From: CAZIJH01 sp964539655
GTDB taxonomy: Archaea > Aenigmatarchaeota > Aenigmatarchaeia > CG10238-14 > SCSR01
Length of the DNA: 64,000 nucleotides
Reading direction: 5' to 3'
Assembly: GCA_964539655.1 (NCBI GenBank)
Contig: CAZIJH010000003.1
Span: 1-64,000, forward strand
In this document: piece by piece, positions 7,438-17,233 of the stretch
How the letters are laid out: each line of letters starts with the position of its first letter
Numbering within the stretch: the stretch's first letter is position 1
The notes under the pieces: model-generated
What the model saw: the letters and a program-made list of their open reading frames with translations, nothing else
Told to the model about the DNA's origin: nothing
The model's database searches: none
Position numbers and translations under genes: made by a program

Positions 7438-9748
7438 AAAATTTCCATTTTTGGCGATTGCAATCGTTATTATTTTGGTAATTTTAGGCAGCATATATTT
7501 CATTTATCAAAATCAGAAAACACCAACATTATCTCAAGAATCAATTTCGCAAACTGAGTCATCGAGGAAGTGTCCAGATAATTTTTGTGACGATAACGAA
7601 AAGAACGGGGGACTTTGTCCTGAAGATTGCAGTAATGTGGAAGGATGGAGACCGTTGGAACAAAATCAAACTAAACATTTTCAGCAACAAGGCTTTCAGT
7701 CGCCGCCTACAGAATTTTCTGTAACAGCAATTAATTCAAAATACAAGACTGTAAGTTCCAAGCCGACGGGTTGGTTCGCCACGGGTCAGGATGCAGACAT
7801 CATGCTCGCCGGAATAGATTTCAATAACGCGGGCGGCCCGCTATTGTTCAATCATCCGGGAAATCTTGCGTCAGACGGAACGCGCCTTCTCTTGGCGGAC
7901 AGAAACAACAACAGAATTTTGATCTGGAGCAAGCTTCCGACGAACAATGCTACTGCGCCTGATCTCGTTATCGGACAAAATGATTTTATTTCTAACAATC
8001 CGGGAAAAGGATTGAATCAATTGAATTGGCCTGTGAGCGTCGCGGCCGCGAAAGGAAAATTGGTTGTCACGGACACTTACAACGACCGCATTTTGATTTG
8101 GAATTCGTTCCCGACAAAAAACGGACAGTCAGCTGACATAGAGATAAAAGATTCTGGTGTCAGTTCGGGGGAATCTACAGGAACGCGAGATGCAGAAAAA
8201 GCAAAGCGTCGCATAGGCTGGCCGTGGGCGGTGTGGACCGACGGAGAGAAATTAATTTTGACGAACACCGCGTCATCTTCTGTTTTGATATGGAACGCAT
8301 TCCCCACAACAAACGATCAGCCGGCTGACATCGTTCTTTTCGCGGGTGACAAATTCGGGACGCCGCGATCAATCGGCAGCGACGGCAAGCGTCTGATGAT
8401 TGGCGACCACAATGCAAAGCCGAACAACGGCGGGCAAGGAAACTTTTTCTGGAAAAATTTCCCGACAAAAGATGATGAGCCTTATGACTTTTTTGTTTTC
8501 ACGCCGCAGAGAATGGGCGAAAAAATACCTGTTAAAGAAGGGCAAGAGCAGGTCGTACAGGGCGACATAATGTGGGGAGGGGCATTCACACCGGACGGGA
8601 AATTCGTTGTAATCAGCAACAAACTTTACATCTGGAATTCTTTCCCCGAGAACGAAAACGACGCGGCTGATCTTGGCGTAGGAGGCGGCGGTCCAGGTGA
8701 CAACAACGGAGGATACACTTTTATTGCAGGGGACGGCTCGGGGGCAGTTTATGCTGGAGGCAAACTTTACGTTGGGCTTTACAACGGCAACAAGATTGTT
8801 GTGTACAATTCGTTGCCGACTAAGGAAAATCAAATTCCCGATTTTGCAATCGGTGCGCCTGATGTCAATACAAACACGAAGGACACGAATTATTTTGTCG
8901 ACAATCCCGCGCCCCTTACTGACGGGAAGAGTTTGTTTGTTCTCTCTAATTTCAACCACATAATGTATGTGTGGAAAAATCTGCCGGACGAGAGCGGAGC
9001 CAAGCCAGATTTCGCTTACAAACTTTCGCCGCCGCCTCAACATACTGCAATAGTTCGCGGTTCGTTAGTAATGGACAACACCGATTACTTGTTCGTGTGG
9101 AAAAAATTACCGCTCAACGGAGAAAAGCCCGACGTTAATTTCAGCAAAAAAATCAACGATCTTAACATTGCGGACATAAGCTGCATAGCAGGAGATGAAA
9201 AATATTTCTACATATCGTCCTCCAAGCTGAACAAGACATACGTATGGGACGATGTTCCTCTTAAGGACACGCCTCCTAAATTTACAGTCGAGACTGCGAT
9301 AGGCGGAGGAGGAGGAGCGGGACAAAAGGGTGGCGGAGGATGTTACAGCGACGGCACTTACATCACCACAATTTCGACATACGAGCACACAGCAAAAATT
9401 TATCGCATTTCTGATTTGATTACGAATCCAACCAATCCAGCCGAGCCAATGAAAGTTGGCCGTCCCGGAGGAATGTTCAACCTGCCCGAGAGCGCAATAG
9501 TGAGCAACAATCACGTTTTCGTTGCGGACACTGTCTATAATCGCGTGCTGGTCTGGAATAATGTTGATGATGCTGTCGCCGGCAAGGATCCGGACGTAAT
9601 TATTGGTGCAGAAAGTTTAACAGAAAAGTTGCCTGAAATCGGCAAGGACAAACTTTTCTGGCCTTCAACGCTCGCATTCGACGGCAGCTATCTTTGGGTA
9701 GGAGAGTTCAAGTTTTCCGGGCGGGTTTCGAGATTTTCAGTTAAGTAA
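7418..9748 (+). CDS. Membrane-anchored NHL-type beta-propeller protein
   Basis: 776 residues. A membrane helix at about 10-31 is followed by a Cys-containing motif CPDNFCDDNE...CPEDC (about 50-70), a small probable metal-binding or disulfide module seen in archaeal surface proteins. The remainder contains many repeats of the form R-I-L-I-W-x-x-x-P-T-x-x-x-x-x-A-D, with repeated VADTxxNR-type blades as in NHL propellers. It is probably an extracellular binding protein acting with the preceding propeller gene. Confidence 0.7.
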   Translation: MQLTKNKKFPFLAIAIVIILVILGSIYFIYQNQKTPTLSQESISQTESSRKCPDNFCDDNEKNGGLCPEDCSNVEGWRPLEQNQTKHFQQQGFQSPPTEFSVTAINSKYKTVSSKPTGWFATGQDADIMLAGIDFNNAGGPLLFNHPGNLASDGTRLLLADRNNNRILIWSKLPTNNATAPDLVIGQNDFISNNPGKGLNQLNWPVSVAAAKGKLVVTDTYNDRILIWNSFPTKNGQSADIEIKDSGVSSGESTGTRDAEKAKRRIGWPWAVWTDGEKLILTNTASSSVLIWNAFPTTNDQPADIVLFAGDKFGTPRSIGSDGKRLMIGDHNAKPNNGGQGNFFWKNFPTKDDEPYDFFVFTPQRMGEKIPVKEGQEQVVQGDIMWGGAFTPDGKFVVISNKLYIWNSFPENENDAADLGVGGGGPGDNNGGYTFIAGDGSGAVYAGGKLYVGLYNGNKIVVYNSLPTKENQIPDFAIGAPDVNTNTKDTNYFVDNPAPLTDGKSLFVLSNFNHIMYVWKNLPDESGAKPDFAYKLSPPPQHTAIVRGSLVMDNTDYLFVWKKLPLNGEKPDVNFSKKINDLNIADISCIAGDEKYFYISSSKLNKTYVWDDVPLKDTPPKFTVETAIGGGGGAGQKGGGGCYSDGTYITTISTYEHTAKIYRISDLITNPTNPAEPMKVGRPGGMFNLPESAIVSNNHVFVADTVYNRVLVWNNVDDAVAGKDPDVIIGAESLTEKLPEIGKDKLFWPSTLAFDGSYLWVGEFKFSGRVSRFSVK

Positions 9749-9767
9749 TTTTTAATGTTGAAAAACA

Positions 9768-10853
9768 TTATTGTAAAATAATTGAAATCACTTTTTCAAC
9801 AATAGTTAATTTACCTACAAAAAAATGAATAGAACCGTCAGCTAAAGTATTAAGATTTTTATTAGAAATTAATCGAATATCATTCTGTCCTTGTATTAAG
9901 TAGTAAGTAGTACGATTGTAAAGTGGAGCATAAAAAATTTTGACTGTACCATTGACTTTAACCATTTGATTTTCATATTGAGTCAAGTTATTTGCTATTT
10001 GTGCTAAAGATAACTCAGTTGGAGATTGTATAGAAAAATCATTATTAAAAATAAAAACTCCGACAAAAATAATTGCTAATGATATAAAAATTCCAATCAT
10101 TAGATTTTTTCTTTCGCTTGACTTTTTAATTGGTACTTGTCTATAATTAGGTCTATGTTTGTTCCCTTGTTCAGAAATGTTACCCATTTTATTCAAAGCA
10201 TCCCATATCTTTTTTTCATGTTCTTCTTTTTGGAATTTTAAATCTTCCCAATGTTCTTTTGTGAAAATCACATCAGGATGTCCCGATTCACTTTTATAGA
10301 TTTCATAAAGTTGACTTCTCAGAGGTTCGTGCTGAGTGTTAATATAATGTAACGTCAAAACTAATTTAGGTTCTTTATGTTCCTTGCAATAATAATTTTC
10401 ACAATGTTTGCATTTGAATAATTTTGTTTTCTTACGACAAAGATGATAATTGCATCTTAATTTATCAATTTCTGGAGTTGCTCTAATTTTAGACTTAATT
10501 GTCACTTGGCTTGGTTTATGTGAAATTAACCAAGAAGTTAGTTGAGCGTCCTCCATATCTGTTACAAAACCGGACCCATGATCAAGATGACGCATATGTG
10601 TTGTTTCGTGAACAGCAGTTTGTTCAACATCTTCAAGTGACAATCCTTCTAAATTACCACGTGATATACATATTAAACGGATTTTTGGATGTGCGTGAGC
10701 TATTTCATTACCACTACCATACGGACAAACTCCATCCCAAATTTTTACTGTTGGTGTAAATTTCAAACCAAATGTTTTTGCAGTTTTCTTAACAGTTTCA
10801 CGAAAACACTCTTCTTTAAGTTTTGATAATTCAAATTCCAGATTAGATTTCAT
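9768..10853 (-). CDS. Zinc metalloprotease-like protein with AN1-type zinc finger and membrane helix
   Basis: Residues 82-86 are HETTH (HExxH) with a nearby His at 89 or 92, a SprT/minigluzincin-like pattern. Residues 134-160 hold a C/H cluster (CNYHLC...CKHCENYYCKEH) matching an AN1-type finger. A membrane helix lies at about 250-270, and the last 80 residues resemble a small OB-like barrel. The gene is clearly AT-rich compared with its neighbours, suggesting acquisition. Proteolysis coupled to ubiquitin-like or membrane targets is speculation. Confidence 0.65.
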   Translation of the reverse strand: MKSNLEFELSKLKEECFRETVKKTAKTFGLKFTPTVKIWDGVCPYGSGNEIAHAHPKIRLICISRGNLEGLSLEDVEQTAVHETTHMRHLDHGSGFVTDMEDAQLTSWLISHKPSQVTIKSKIRATPEIDKLRCNYHLCRKKTKLFKCKHCENYYCKEHKEPKLVLTLHYINTQHEPLRSQLYEIYKSESGHPDVIFTKEHWEDLKFQKEEHEKKIWDALNKMGNISEQGNKHRPNYRQVPIKKSSERKNLMIGIFISLAIIFVGVFIFNNDFSIQSPTELSLAQIANNLTQYENQMVKVNGTVKIFYAPLYNRTTYYLIQGQNDIRLISNKNLNTLADGSIHFFVGKLTIVEKVISIILQ

Positions 10854-10976
10854 CCAGTCACTAATTAACCATTTTTTATTGAGAATAAATACTTGGTAAG
10901 TTTAGTTTCAATTTTCGGTTAATGTTCCACAACGTTTTTATCCTATCAAAACACTGTTACATTAGGTGACAAAAAA

Positions 10977-11084
10977 GTGGAGGAGAAATGTTTCCTCTGC
11001 AATGTGACCTTCCCTGGTAGAGCAGAGTTAGAAAGACATGTAGAAGAGAACCACCAAATTAACAGGACCGGATTGAAATTTTAA
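10977..11084 (+). CDS. Single C2H2 zinc-finger miniprotein, 35 aa
   Basis: GTG start at 10977 with AGGTGA at 10964-10969, 7 bases upstream. The peptide contains CFLCNVTFPGRAELERHVEE followed by NH, a C-x2-C-x12-H-x4-H finger with the hydrophobic positions of a classical C2H2 zinc finger. A T-rich stretch follows the stop. Tiny C2H2 proteins occur in archaea as nucleic-acid-binding regulators; the target here is unknown. Confidence 0.75.
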   Translation: MEEKCFLCNVTFPGRAELERHVEENHQINRTGLKF

Positions 11085-11157
11085 AACCGGCCCTCTTTTC
11101 TTTTTTCAAATTCTGTCAATTCTAAAAAATTCAGGATGCTCGCCGAATTTTGCGTTT

Positions 11158-11736
11158 ATGGTAGATATTTCACGGCAACTGCAGTGGAAAAAAATAATGA
11201 TTGTGGAAATTCTGATTCTCGCTGCGGTGTCGACCGTATTTTATTTTTATGTTGGTCCCGCGTTGGCGGTAATCTTCACGATAATATGGGTTGACAAGGC
11301 GTTAATTCCGCTCTTGAAATTTGCGGGCAATTTCGGATTTGAGCTCGCAACAATACCGATGGCACTTGTGGGAATCGTTTACGGCCCGGTATTCGGGTTC
11401 GTATTCGGATTTTTGATCGTGACATTCGTGGGCGGGATTCTTTACATGATCTCCTGGAAGATTTCTCCGCCCATCGATATCGGATGGCCACCGCTCGTGC
11501 CTTCACCGGACAATCTGATCGACGGTCTCGTGGCTGCCGTTGCTGGCTCGCTTGCGGGACTGCCTTTCATTATGGCAATGACGATTGCAATATTCAGCAA
11601 GGCCGCTTTCGTATCGGTCAAGCAGCAGCTCATGGAAGGATACGTAAATTTTTTCGAGCGGGCGATGAATTTCGCGATTAACTTTCTGATTGTCTGGTAT
11701 TTTCAAGCACATTTTTTGGCGATAGTATCCTTGTGA
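11158..11736 (+). CDS. Integral membrane protein, possibly ECF S-component-like
   Basis: 192 residues with five or six hydrophobic segments. The segment GIVYGPVFGFVFGFLIVTFV resembles the small-residue-rich helices of ECF-transporter substrate-binding subunits, but no ATPase or T-subunit gene is nearby. The transporter assignment is only a possibility. Confidence 0.5.
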   Translation: MVDISRQLQWKKIMIVEILILAAVSTVFYFYVGPALAVIFTIIWVDKALIPLLKFAGNFGFELATIPMALVGIVYGPVFGFVFGFLIVTFVGGILYMISWKISPPIDIGWPPLVPSPDNLIDGLVAAVAGSLAGLPFIMAMTIAIFSKAAFVSVKQQLMEGYVNFFERAMNFAINFLIVWYFQAHFLAIVSL

Positions 11737-11770
11737 AGAATTAAATTCACAAAAAAGCCAGTTATAAGTT

Positions 11771-12406
11771 ATGAGTAAATTCCAAATATGTCCGGATGAA
11801 AAATTTCTTTCCGAAGTAAAACCAGTCGTTAAAAAAACTTTGGAAAGATGTGAAAAAATTTTGAAGCCAAAGGAAAAATATTCCGTCGTAATTTCTCCCA
11901 CATTTGACAAATTCATTACAAATAAGATGGGAGGTACTTCTGGTTTCACTTTCCAAGATAGCAAAACGATATCAATAGTTGTCAACAGATCTGCCAAAGA
12001 TTGGAGGGATTCTTTAGAAAAGACAGTCGCACACGAATTCAACCATATTATCAGATTTGAAATGGTCAAGAAAAAAGAATTGAAATATTCTTTGCTTGAT
12101 AGGCTCGCTTTTGATGGATTGGCGGAATGTTTTGAATTTGAAGTTACTGGCCAAACATGCCAATGCGCCAAATCTCTATCCGAAATTGTTGCCAAAAAAC
12201 TTTGGCGAAGAATCAAACCAAAACTTAATTTAATTAGTTTAGATCTCTGCAACCAGATCTTTTATGGAAGCAAATATTTTCCTCATTGGGGAGGTTATAC
12301 TCTTTCGTTTTTAATTGTGAAAAAAAAGAAAGAAGAATTAGGGATTAATTGGAACAAACTTATGCAAATGAATTCAAAAAAATTAATCGGGAACGGTCTT
12401 GATTAG
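11771..12406 (+). CDS. Predicted Zn-dependent protease, DUF2268-like
   Basis: 211 residues. HEFNH (88-92) is an HExxH zinc site, and DGLAE (115-119) supplies the downstream glutamate as in DUF2268 gluzincins (usually EGLAE). There is no signal peptide, so a cytoplasmic peptidase is expected. A Cys pair at about 134-137 is unusual. It is followed 2 bp later by the SDR gene on the same strand. Confidence 0.75.
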   Translation: MSKFQICPDEKFLSEVKPVVKKTLERCEKILKPKEKYSVVISPTFDKFITNKMGGTSGFTFQDSKTISIVVNRSAKDWRDSLEKTVAHEFNHIIRFEMVKKKELKYSLLDRLAFDGLAECFEFEVTGQTCQCAKSLSEIVAKKLWRRIKPKLNLISLDLCNQIFYGSKYFPHWGGYTLSFLIVKKKKEELGINWNKLMQMNSKKLIGNGLD

Positions 12407-12408
12407 AT

Positions 12409-13131
12409 ATGGATAAAAGAAATGTTGCAATAATTACTGGAGGATCGAAAGGAATCGGATTCGCGACGGCGTCCATACTGGCAAACGAAGGCTACAACAT
12501 TTCAATTTGCTCGCGAAACAAGAAGGAACTCGCGGATGCCGGAAAAAAATTGAAGGAAAAATTTCCGTTAATCAAAATTTTATCAATCAAAGCTGATGTG
12601 AGCAATTCAAAAGATGTAAATAATCTTGTCAAAGAAACTGTGAAGAATTTCGGAAGGATAGATGTTCTCGTCAACAACGCTGGAATACTTGTCTCGAAGC
12701 CTTTGTCAAAAACATCAGAAGAAGAATTCGATTCGACTATCAGCACAAATCTAAAAGGAACTTTTCTCTGCTCGAAAGCCGCGCTTCCGCAAATGATCAA
12801 ACAAAAAAACGGAACGATTGTGAATATTTCTTCGGGAGCCGGGAAGATGGGATTCGTGAACCTGTCGGCGTACTGCGCGAGCAAGTTCGGGGTGATCGGC
12901 CTCACGGAGAGCCTTGCGAAGGAAGTCGCGAAAAATAAAATCAGTGTCGTTGCAATCTGCCCGGGCCCTGTCGATACGGACATGCAAGGAAAATATCTGA
13001 AAGATTTCAGCAGCGTGGAACGCGTCGCGGCAAGAATGATGATGCAGAAGCCGGAAGATGTTGCGAAGTTTGTTTTGAAGGTGGTCGAAGGGAAATACAA
13101 AAGCGGATCGTCAATTTTTACGTACTTCTGA
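12409..13131 (+). CDS. Short-chain dehydrogenase/reductase (FabG-like)
   Basis: A 240-residue Rossmann enzyme. Cofactor motif TGGSKGIG at residues about 10-17, NNAG at about 88-91, catalytic Ser in NISSG, and YCASK as the Tyr-x3-Lys pair. Substrate cannot be read from sequence; classical SDRs of this size reduce 3-oxoacyl or sugar/alcohol substrates with NAD(P)H. It directly follows the DUF2268-like gene. Confidence 0.9.
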   Translation: MDKRNVAIITGGSKGIGFATASILANEGYNISICSRNKKELADAGKKLKEKFPLIKILSIKADVSNSKDVNNLVKETVKNFGRIDVLVNNAGILVSKPLSKTSEEEFDSTISTNLKGTFLCSKAALPQMIKQKNGTIVNISSGAGKMGFVNLSAYCASKFGVIGLTESLAKEVAKNKISVVAICPGPVDTDMQGKYLKDFSSVERVAARMMMQKPEDVAKFVLKVVEGKYKSGSSIFTYF

Positions 13132-13135
13132 ATTT

Positions 13136-13789
13136 CTAGATGAAATCCTTTTCTCCGGCGTCGGCGGTCACGCGCACATCCACAAGGTTGAATAATTTGA
13201 GTTTCAGATTTTTTGTCGAGACAGCTATCTTGCCGGTCTTGGTGTCAAACAGGACTTCACCGTTGCACAAAAAGTTCTTCATAAAAAATGGTGGATCTTT
13301 AATATCACACTTGATTGAAATTCTCGGAAACTTTTTTCCTTTGTATTTTTTGGCTGGCGATTTTCGAAATCCGTAAATGAATCTTCCGTCGTCGAACGTC
13401 CAGAAATTTTTATCCATGCCTTTAGGAGACAGGATCGCGCCGAACCACATCAAAATATTTTTCAAAGTGAATCCGAAAAGTATTTTCTCTATTCTTTTCC
13501 CGCCACGGACTTCGTATATCTCGCCTCGCATGTCCTTCCTGACAGAGAACCTGTCGCCGGATGCGATCGAGAAGAATTTCGAAAGCACGCTCATGCTGTT
13601 GTCGGACTTTACATTGGCGAACGAGCAGTCCAGCGTGCAAACATCTTTCACTTTTTCAGTGACTTCGCAAGGTATCGTAAACGACACGGTCTCGTCCACT
13701 AATTTGAGCGTCTTGAAAACGCTCGCCTGTATCCTAAGATTCGAAACCACGTAGAATTTCTGGCCTTTTTCGAGCCTGTACTTGAGCAT
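13136..13789 (-). CDS. Hypothetical protein, 217 aa
   Basis: A soluble, Lys/Phe-rich, mostly beta protein without membrane segments or recognised motifs. It converges on the SDR gene with a 4-bp gap, and its start lies close to the promoter of the 23S rRNA transcript on the other strand. No function can be proposed. Confidence 0.6.
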   Translation of the reverse strand: MLKYRLEKGQKFYVVSNLRIQASVFKTLKLVDETVSFTIPCEVTEKVKDVCTLDCSFANVKSDNSMSVLSKFFSIASGDRFSVRKDMRGEIYEVRGGKRIEKILFGFTLKNILMWFGAILSPKGMDKNFWTFDDGRFIYGFRKSPAKKYKGKKFPRISIKCDIKDPPFFMKNFLCNGEVLFDTKTGKIAVSTKNLKLKLFNLVDVRVTADAGEKDFI

Positions 13790-13817
13790 ACTTTAGAAAA
13801 CTTGGCCGTACGAAAGA

Positions 13818-13825
13818 TTTAAATG
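13818..13825 (+). promoter_or_regulatory. TATA-type promoter for the 23S rRNA transcript
   Basis: TTTAAATG preceded by a purine-rich stretch fits an archaeal BRE/TATA box. It is the first such element upstream of 23S and would start transcription near 13845, giving a leader of about 340 nt. Confidence 0.5.
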
Positions 13826-13844
13826 TTCTCACTGACTATAAAAT

Positions 13845-14182
13845 TATTACTTCGGTGTCAGGTATGGCAGAATAAAAATCTGCATTGGCCTTTTGTCTAG
13901 CTGTGATTGTGTCCCAAAGTTCTGACATGATTCGTATTCTCGATTCAAAATCCAAAAGATGAAGACACCGGACACCTATTGAGCTGGAATCAAACGGAAG
14001 TCCAAAACAAGATCTGGTCTGGAGTTTTATGCACATCCGCATCTGCTGCGTTGCGGGTCGAAGAGTGTAGGTTGATGATTACAAATTCACTCTGACATAT
14101 GTGTTGCAAAACATGCGATAAAAAGCATGTTTCGCCGTATGGAAAATGAAGAGCGAACTGTCTACAAGAAACCGTTAAAATA
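13845..14182 (+). other. Non-coding leader upstream of 23S rRNA
   Basis: No convincing coding frame, tRNA, 5S, SRP or RNase P signature is seen. It contains complementary GGTGTC (about 13855) and GACACC (about 13960) segments, an 8-bp hairpin AAACATGC/GCATGTTT near 14110-14133, and a TGATGA...CTGA pair near 14073-14094 that looks like half of a C/D box RNA. It is probably a transcribed leader, possibly with an embedded small RNA. Confidence 0.4.
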
Positions 14183-16582
14183 TGACACTATCATAGGATT
14201 AAGCTGGTCAAAGAGGTCTGGTTTCAACACCAGCCACTTGGTGGATGGCTTTGGCTTCGATTTGCTGAAGAAGGACGTGCCAAGCTGCGATAAGCTCGGG
14301 TTATCCGCATGGAGGATTCGACCCCGAGATCTCCTAATGGGATTCCTTCTCTTCGGAGAATTCCGCGAGGAATAGGAACGTGGTGAAGTGAAGCATCTTA
14401 GTCAACCATGGGAAAAGAAGACAATAGTGATGTCATTAGTAACGGCGAGTGAAAGTGACGGAGGGCAAACCGAACTTCCGCCGAAAGGCGGCAAGGATGT
14501 GGGGTTGTAGGACTTGGGTCTTTCTCAAACCGCAGAGTCGAACTTCCCTGGAAAGGGAGGCATTAAAGTGTGACAGCCACGTAGACGAATGCGGGAAAGA
14601 AAATGCCGAGTATCCTGAATAGCGTTTCTCGGATATGAAGCGCGAACCTGGCAGGATTAACTGCCAACCCTAAATACAAACGAAGTCCGATAGCGTACTA
14701 GTACGGTGACGGAACGCTGAAAAAAACTGCGCGAGCAGGGTGAAAAGAGTCTGAAACCAAGTTGGTATTAGTCAGTCATGGCGCGGAAGGTTCCAGCAGG
14801 AAGGAAAAAACTGCGAAGTTTCAGTACGATTGCTGGATTACAGTGTCATGACGTCCGTTTCGAAAAATGGGGCAGGGAGTTTGCCTCTGCGGCGAGGTTA
14901 ATCGGTCTAAGCCGAGAAGCCGTAGCGAAAGCGACAGGGCCGTGACATCGCAAGATGCGTGGGCCGCCGTATGAAAGTGCGGGAAGTCGCTGGGGCAAGA
15001 CCTGAAGCCGGTCGATCTAATCCTGGTTAGGCTGAAGTCCTGCGAAAGCAGGGTGGAGGGCCGTTACCGATTGTGAGCTGCCAATCCTTCGGGTGAGCCG
15101 GGATTAGGGGTGAAAAGCCTAACGAGACCGGGGATAGCTGGTTCCTCTCGAAATGCATGTAAGTGCAGTCTGGATCGAGCAGGCCCGTAGGGTAGAGTTA
15201 CTAATTGGGAAGTCAAGGGTCGAAAGACCCAGCTTTGCTGTTAAACTCCGAACCTATTGGCTGCGTGGAAGTCTGGAATGAGTTAGTATGGTTAAGCTAT
15301 ACTGTCGAAAGGGGAACAACCCAAACTGAGGTTAAGGCCTCTAAATGTCAGCTGAACGTAGAAGGGAGTCTGAATCCACAAACAGTAGGGCTGTAGGCTC
15401 AGAAGCAGCCATCAGTTAAAAAGTGTGTAATAACTTACCTACCGAGGATTTGGGCCCTTAAAATGGAAGAGACTAAGCTGACTGCCGAAACCCCAGCTTG
15501 AGAAAGAGTAGAGAGGCGTGCCGTGTGGACAGAAGCATCTGCGTGAGCAGTTGTGGACCGCGCGGCATTGAAGATCCTGCCATGAGTAGCAACATAGTTG
15601 AGTGAGAATCTCAACCGCCTAAAGGACAAGGGTTTGCCAGCAATGTATGTCAGCTGGCGGTTAGTCGGTCCTAACGCCGCACTTTACCGTAGCGGTGGAA
15701 AGGGAAATCGGTTAATATTCCGATACCATGAGAGTACGAATGCGGCAACGCAAGCCGCGATTCTGACGTTTCCGGATAGGGTGACGCAAGTCAACCGATA
15801 CAGACCTGTGGAGTCTTGTAACGAGGAGAAACAGGTCAAAGCGGGAGCAGCCCTGCGTATGCAGGGTTCATCCGATTCCAGGAGCCCGTGAAAAGGAATC
15901 GCGGAAGAATCTTTCATGTCCGTACCGAGAACCGTAACAGGTGTCCATGCTGAGAAGGCAAAGGCGTGTTGGGTGAAACCAGTCTAGGGAAATCGGCAAA
16001 TTAGTTCCGTACCTTAGGTATAAGGAATGCCTGTTTCCCCGCAAGGGGAAGCAGGTCTCAGTAACAAGGGGTAAGCGTCTGTTTAACAAAAACGCAGGAG
16101 ACTGCTAATGAGAAATCATGTGTATAGTCTCTGAGTCCTGCCCAGTACTGGTCGGTTAAAACCATTTTCAAGTGGTCTAAGCCCCAGTAAACGGCGGCAG
16201 TAACTCTGACTGTCGTAAAGTAGCGTAATCCCTTGCCGTTTAATTAACGGCCTGTCTGAATGGATTCACGACTTGCCCGCTGTCCCAGGCTGGTGCCCAG
16301 CGAAATTGCCATTCTGGTGAATAAGCCAGAGACCTCCAGTGGGAAACGAAGACCCCGTAGAGCTTTACTGCAGTTTGTTGTTGTGGTAAAGTTTCTGTTG
16401 CATAGCGTAGCTAGTACCCGTCATAGGCTTAGGTTTTGGCCGAAAGCCGAGGGGAAAGTGTAACACTAGCCTTCAGGGACTTTACTGCTTACCTGCAAAG
16501 GGACAGCAGCAGATGGGCAGTTCGGCTGGGGCGGTACGACCTTGAGAAGGTATCAAGGTCTCCCAAAGTTCAGCTCATCCGG

Positions 16583-16795
16583 GGCATGGTGCAAGTCGCA
16601 TTTTGCCTCGAGAAGGAGCAAAAGCTTTCTAATCGAGGTGTTTTCGGGAAATTTTCTCAGAAGCTTTGACGCGGTGATTATTACCGTTCCAGTCTGAAAC
16701 AGAATGAAGACGGAGGTAGCTGATGAGCGTCCATAATGAGAATTTTTTATCCGAATACATTTTAATTACGATTTGTGATCGATTTGCATCACCCG
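16583..16795 (+). other. Insert of about 213 nt in 23S domain V (near helices 80-82)
   Basis: Archaeal 23S has a short hairpin here (GCCGGG, loop ACAGAGA, CCCGGC) followed by GAAGAGTGCAAGAGCAAAAG. In this gene CATCCGG (16576-16582) and ACAGAAATCCGGAGTAGAG (from 16796) are the two halves, with about 213 extra bases between them. The ends of the insert can pair (GCAAGTCG with CGATTTGC; GGTG with CACC), but a standard bulge-helix-bulge is not clear. Intron or expansion segment are both possible. Confidence 0.55.
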
Positions 16796-16958
16796 ACAGA
16801 AATCCGGAGTAGAGTGCAAACGCAAAAGCTGGACTGACTGGATTCCGCAAAGCGAGGAATCCAGCTGCGAAAGCATGGGTTAGCGATACATCGTGGACTC
16901 TTAATGGGTCCCGGTGGTCTAAGAAAAGCTACCTCGGGGATAATGGGCCCGTGGCCGG

Positions 16959-17088
16959 TGAAAGCCCACAGTGGTTTTCGCTCCCACATTTGAATCTGAT
17001 AGCAAGAGCATCAGTGTTCGGTCAAAAAAGAACACGAACACGGTGTTCTGAACTAGACGATCTTCCAATTCGAAGGAGTTGATATATT
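16959..17088 (+). other. Insert of about 130 nt in 23S helix 89
   Basis: The helix-89 strands GGCCGG (16953-16958) and CCGGC (17107-17111) pair and flank the loop CAAACGGGTATATTGAC, equivalent to CAAGAGTTCATATCGAC in E. coli. About 130 extra bases lie on the 5' side of that loop. They form local hairpins (for example AGAACAC/GTGTTCT). No bulge-helix-bulge was found, so the boundaries and splicing status are uncertain. Confidence 0.5.
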
Positions 17089-17199
17089 CCAAACGGGTAT
17101 ATTGACCCGGCGCGTTGGTGCGTCGCTGTCGGCTCCCCCTCACCTGGCTGTGCAGCAGCAGCCAAGGGTACAGGTGTCCACTGGTTAAAAGGGGACGCT

Positions 17200-17233
<34 letters not shown>

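Noticed and set aside
9754..9769. AATGTT/AACATT hairpin as a terminator
   Set aside because: It overlaps the end of the minus-strand gene and has no T-run on either side, so it is not listed as a feature.
13855..14135. Possible RNase P, SRP or C/D box RNA upstream of 23S
   Set aside because: GGAAGTCC and TGATGA...CTGA fragments are present, but the other conserved elements of these RNAs are missing; kept only as an unnamed leader.
17039..17126. Alternative 23S alignment placing an intron at the 2449 position
   Set aside because: It breaks helix 89 pairing; GGCCGG (16953-16958) pairs with CCGGC (17107-17111) only if the 5' strand is continuous with GGGGATAA.
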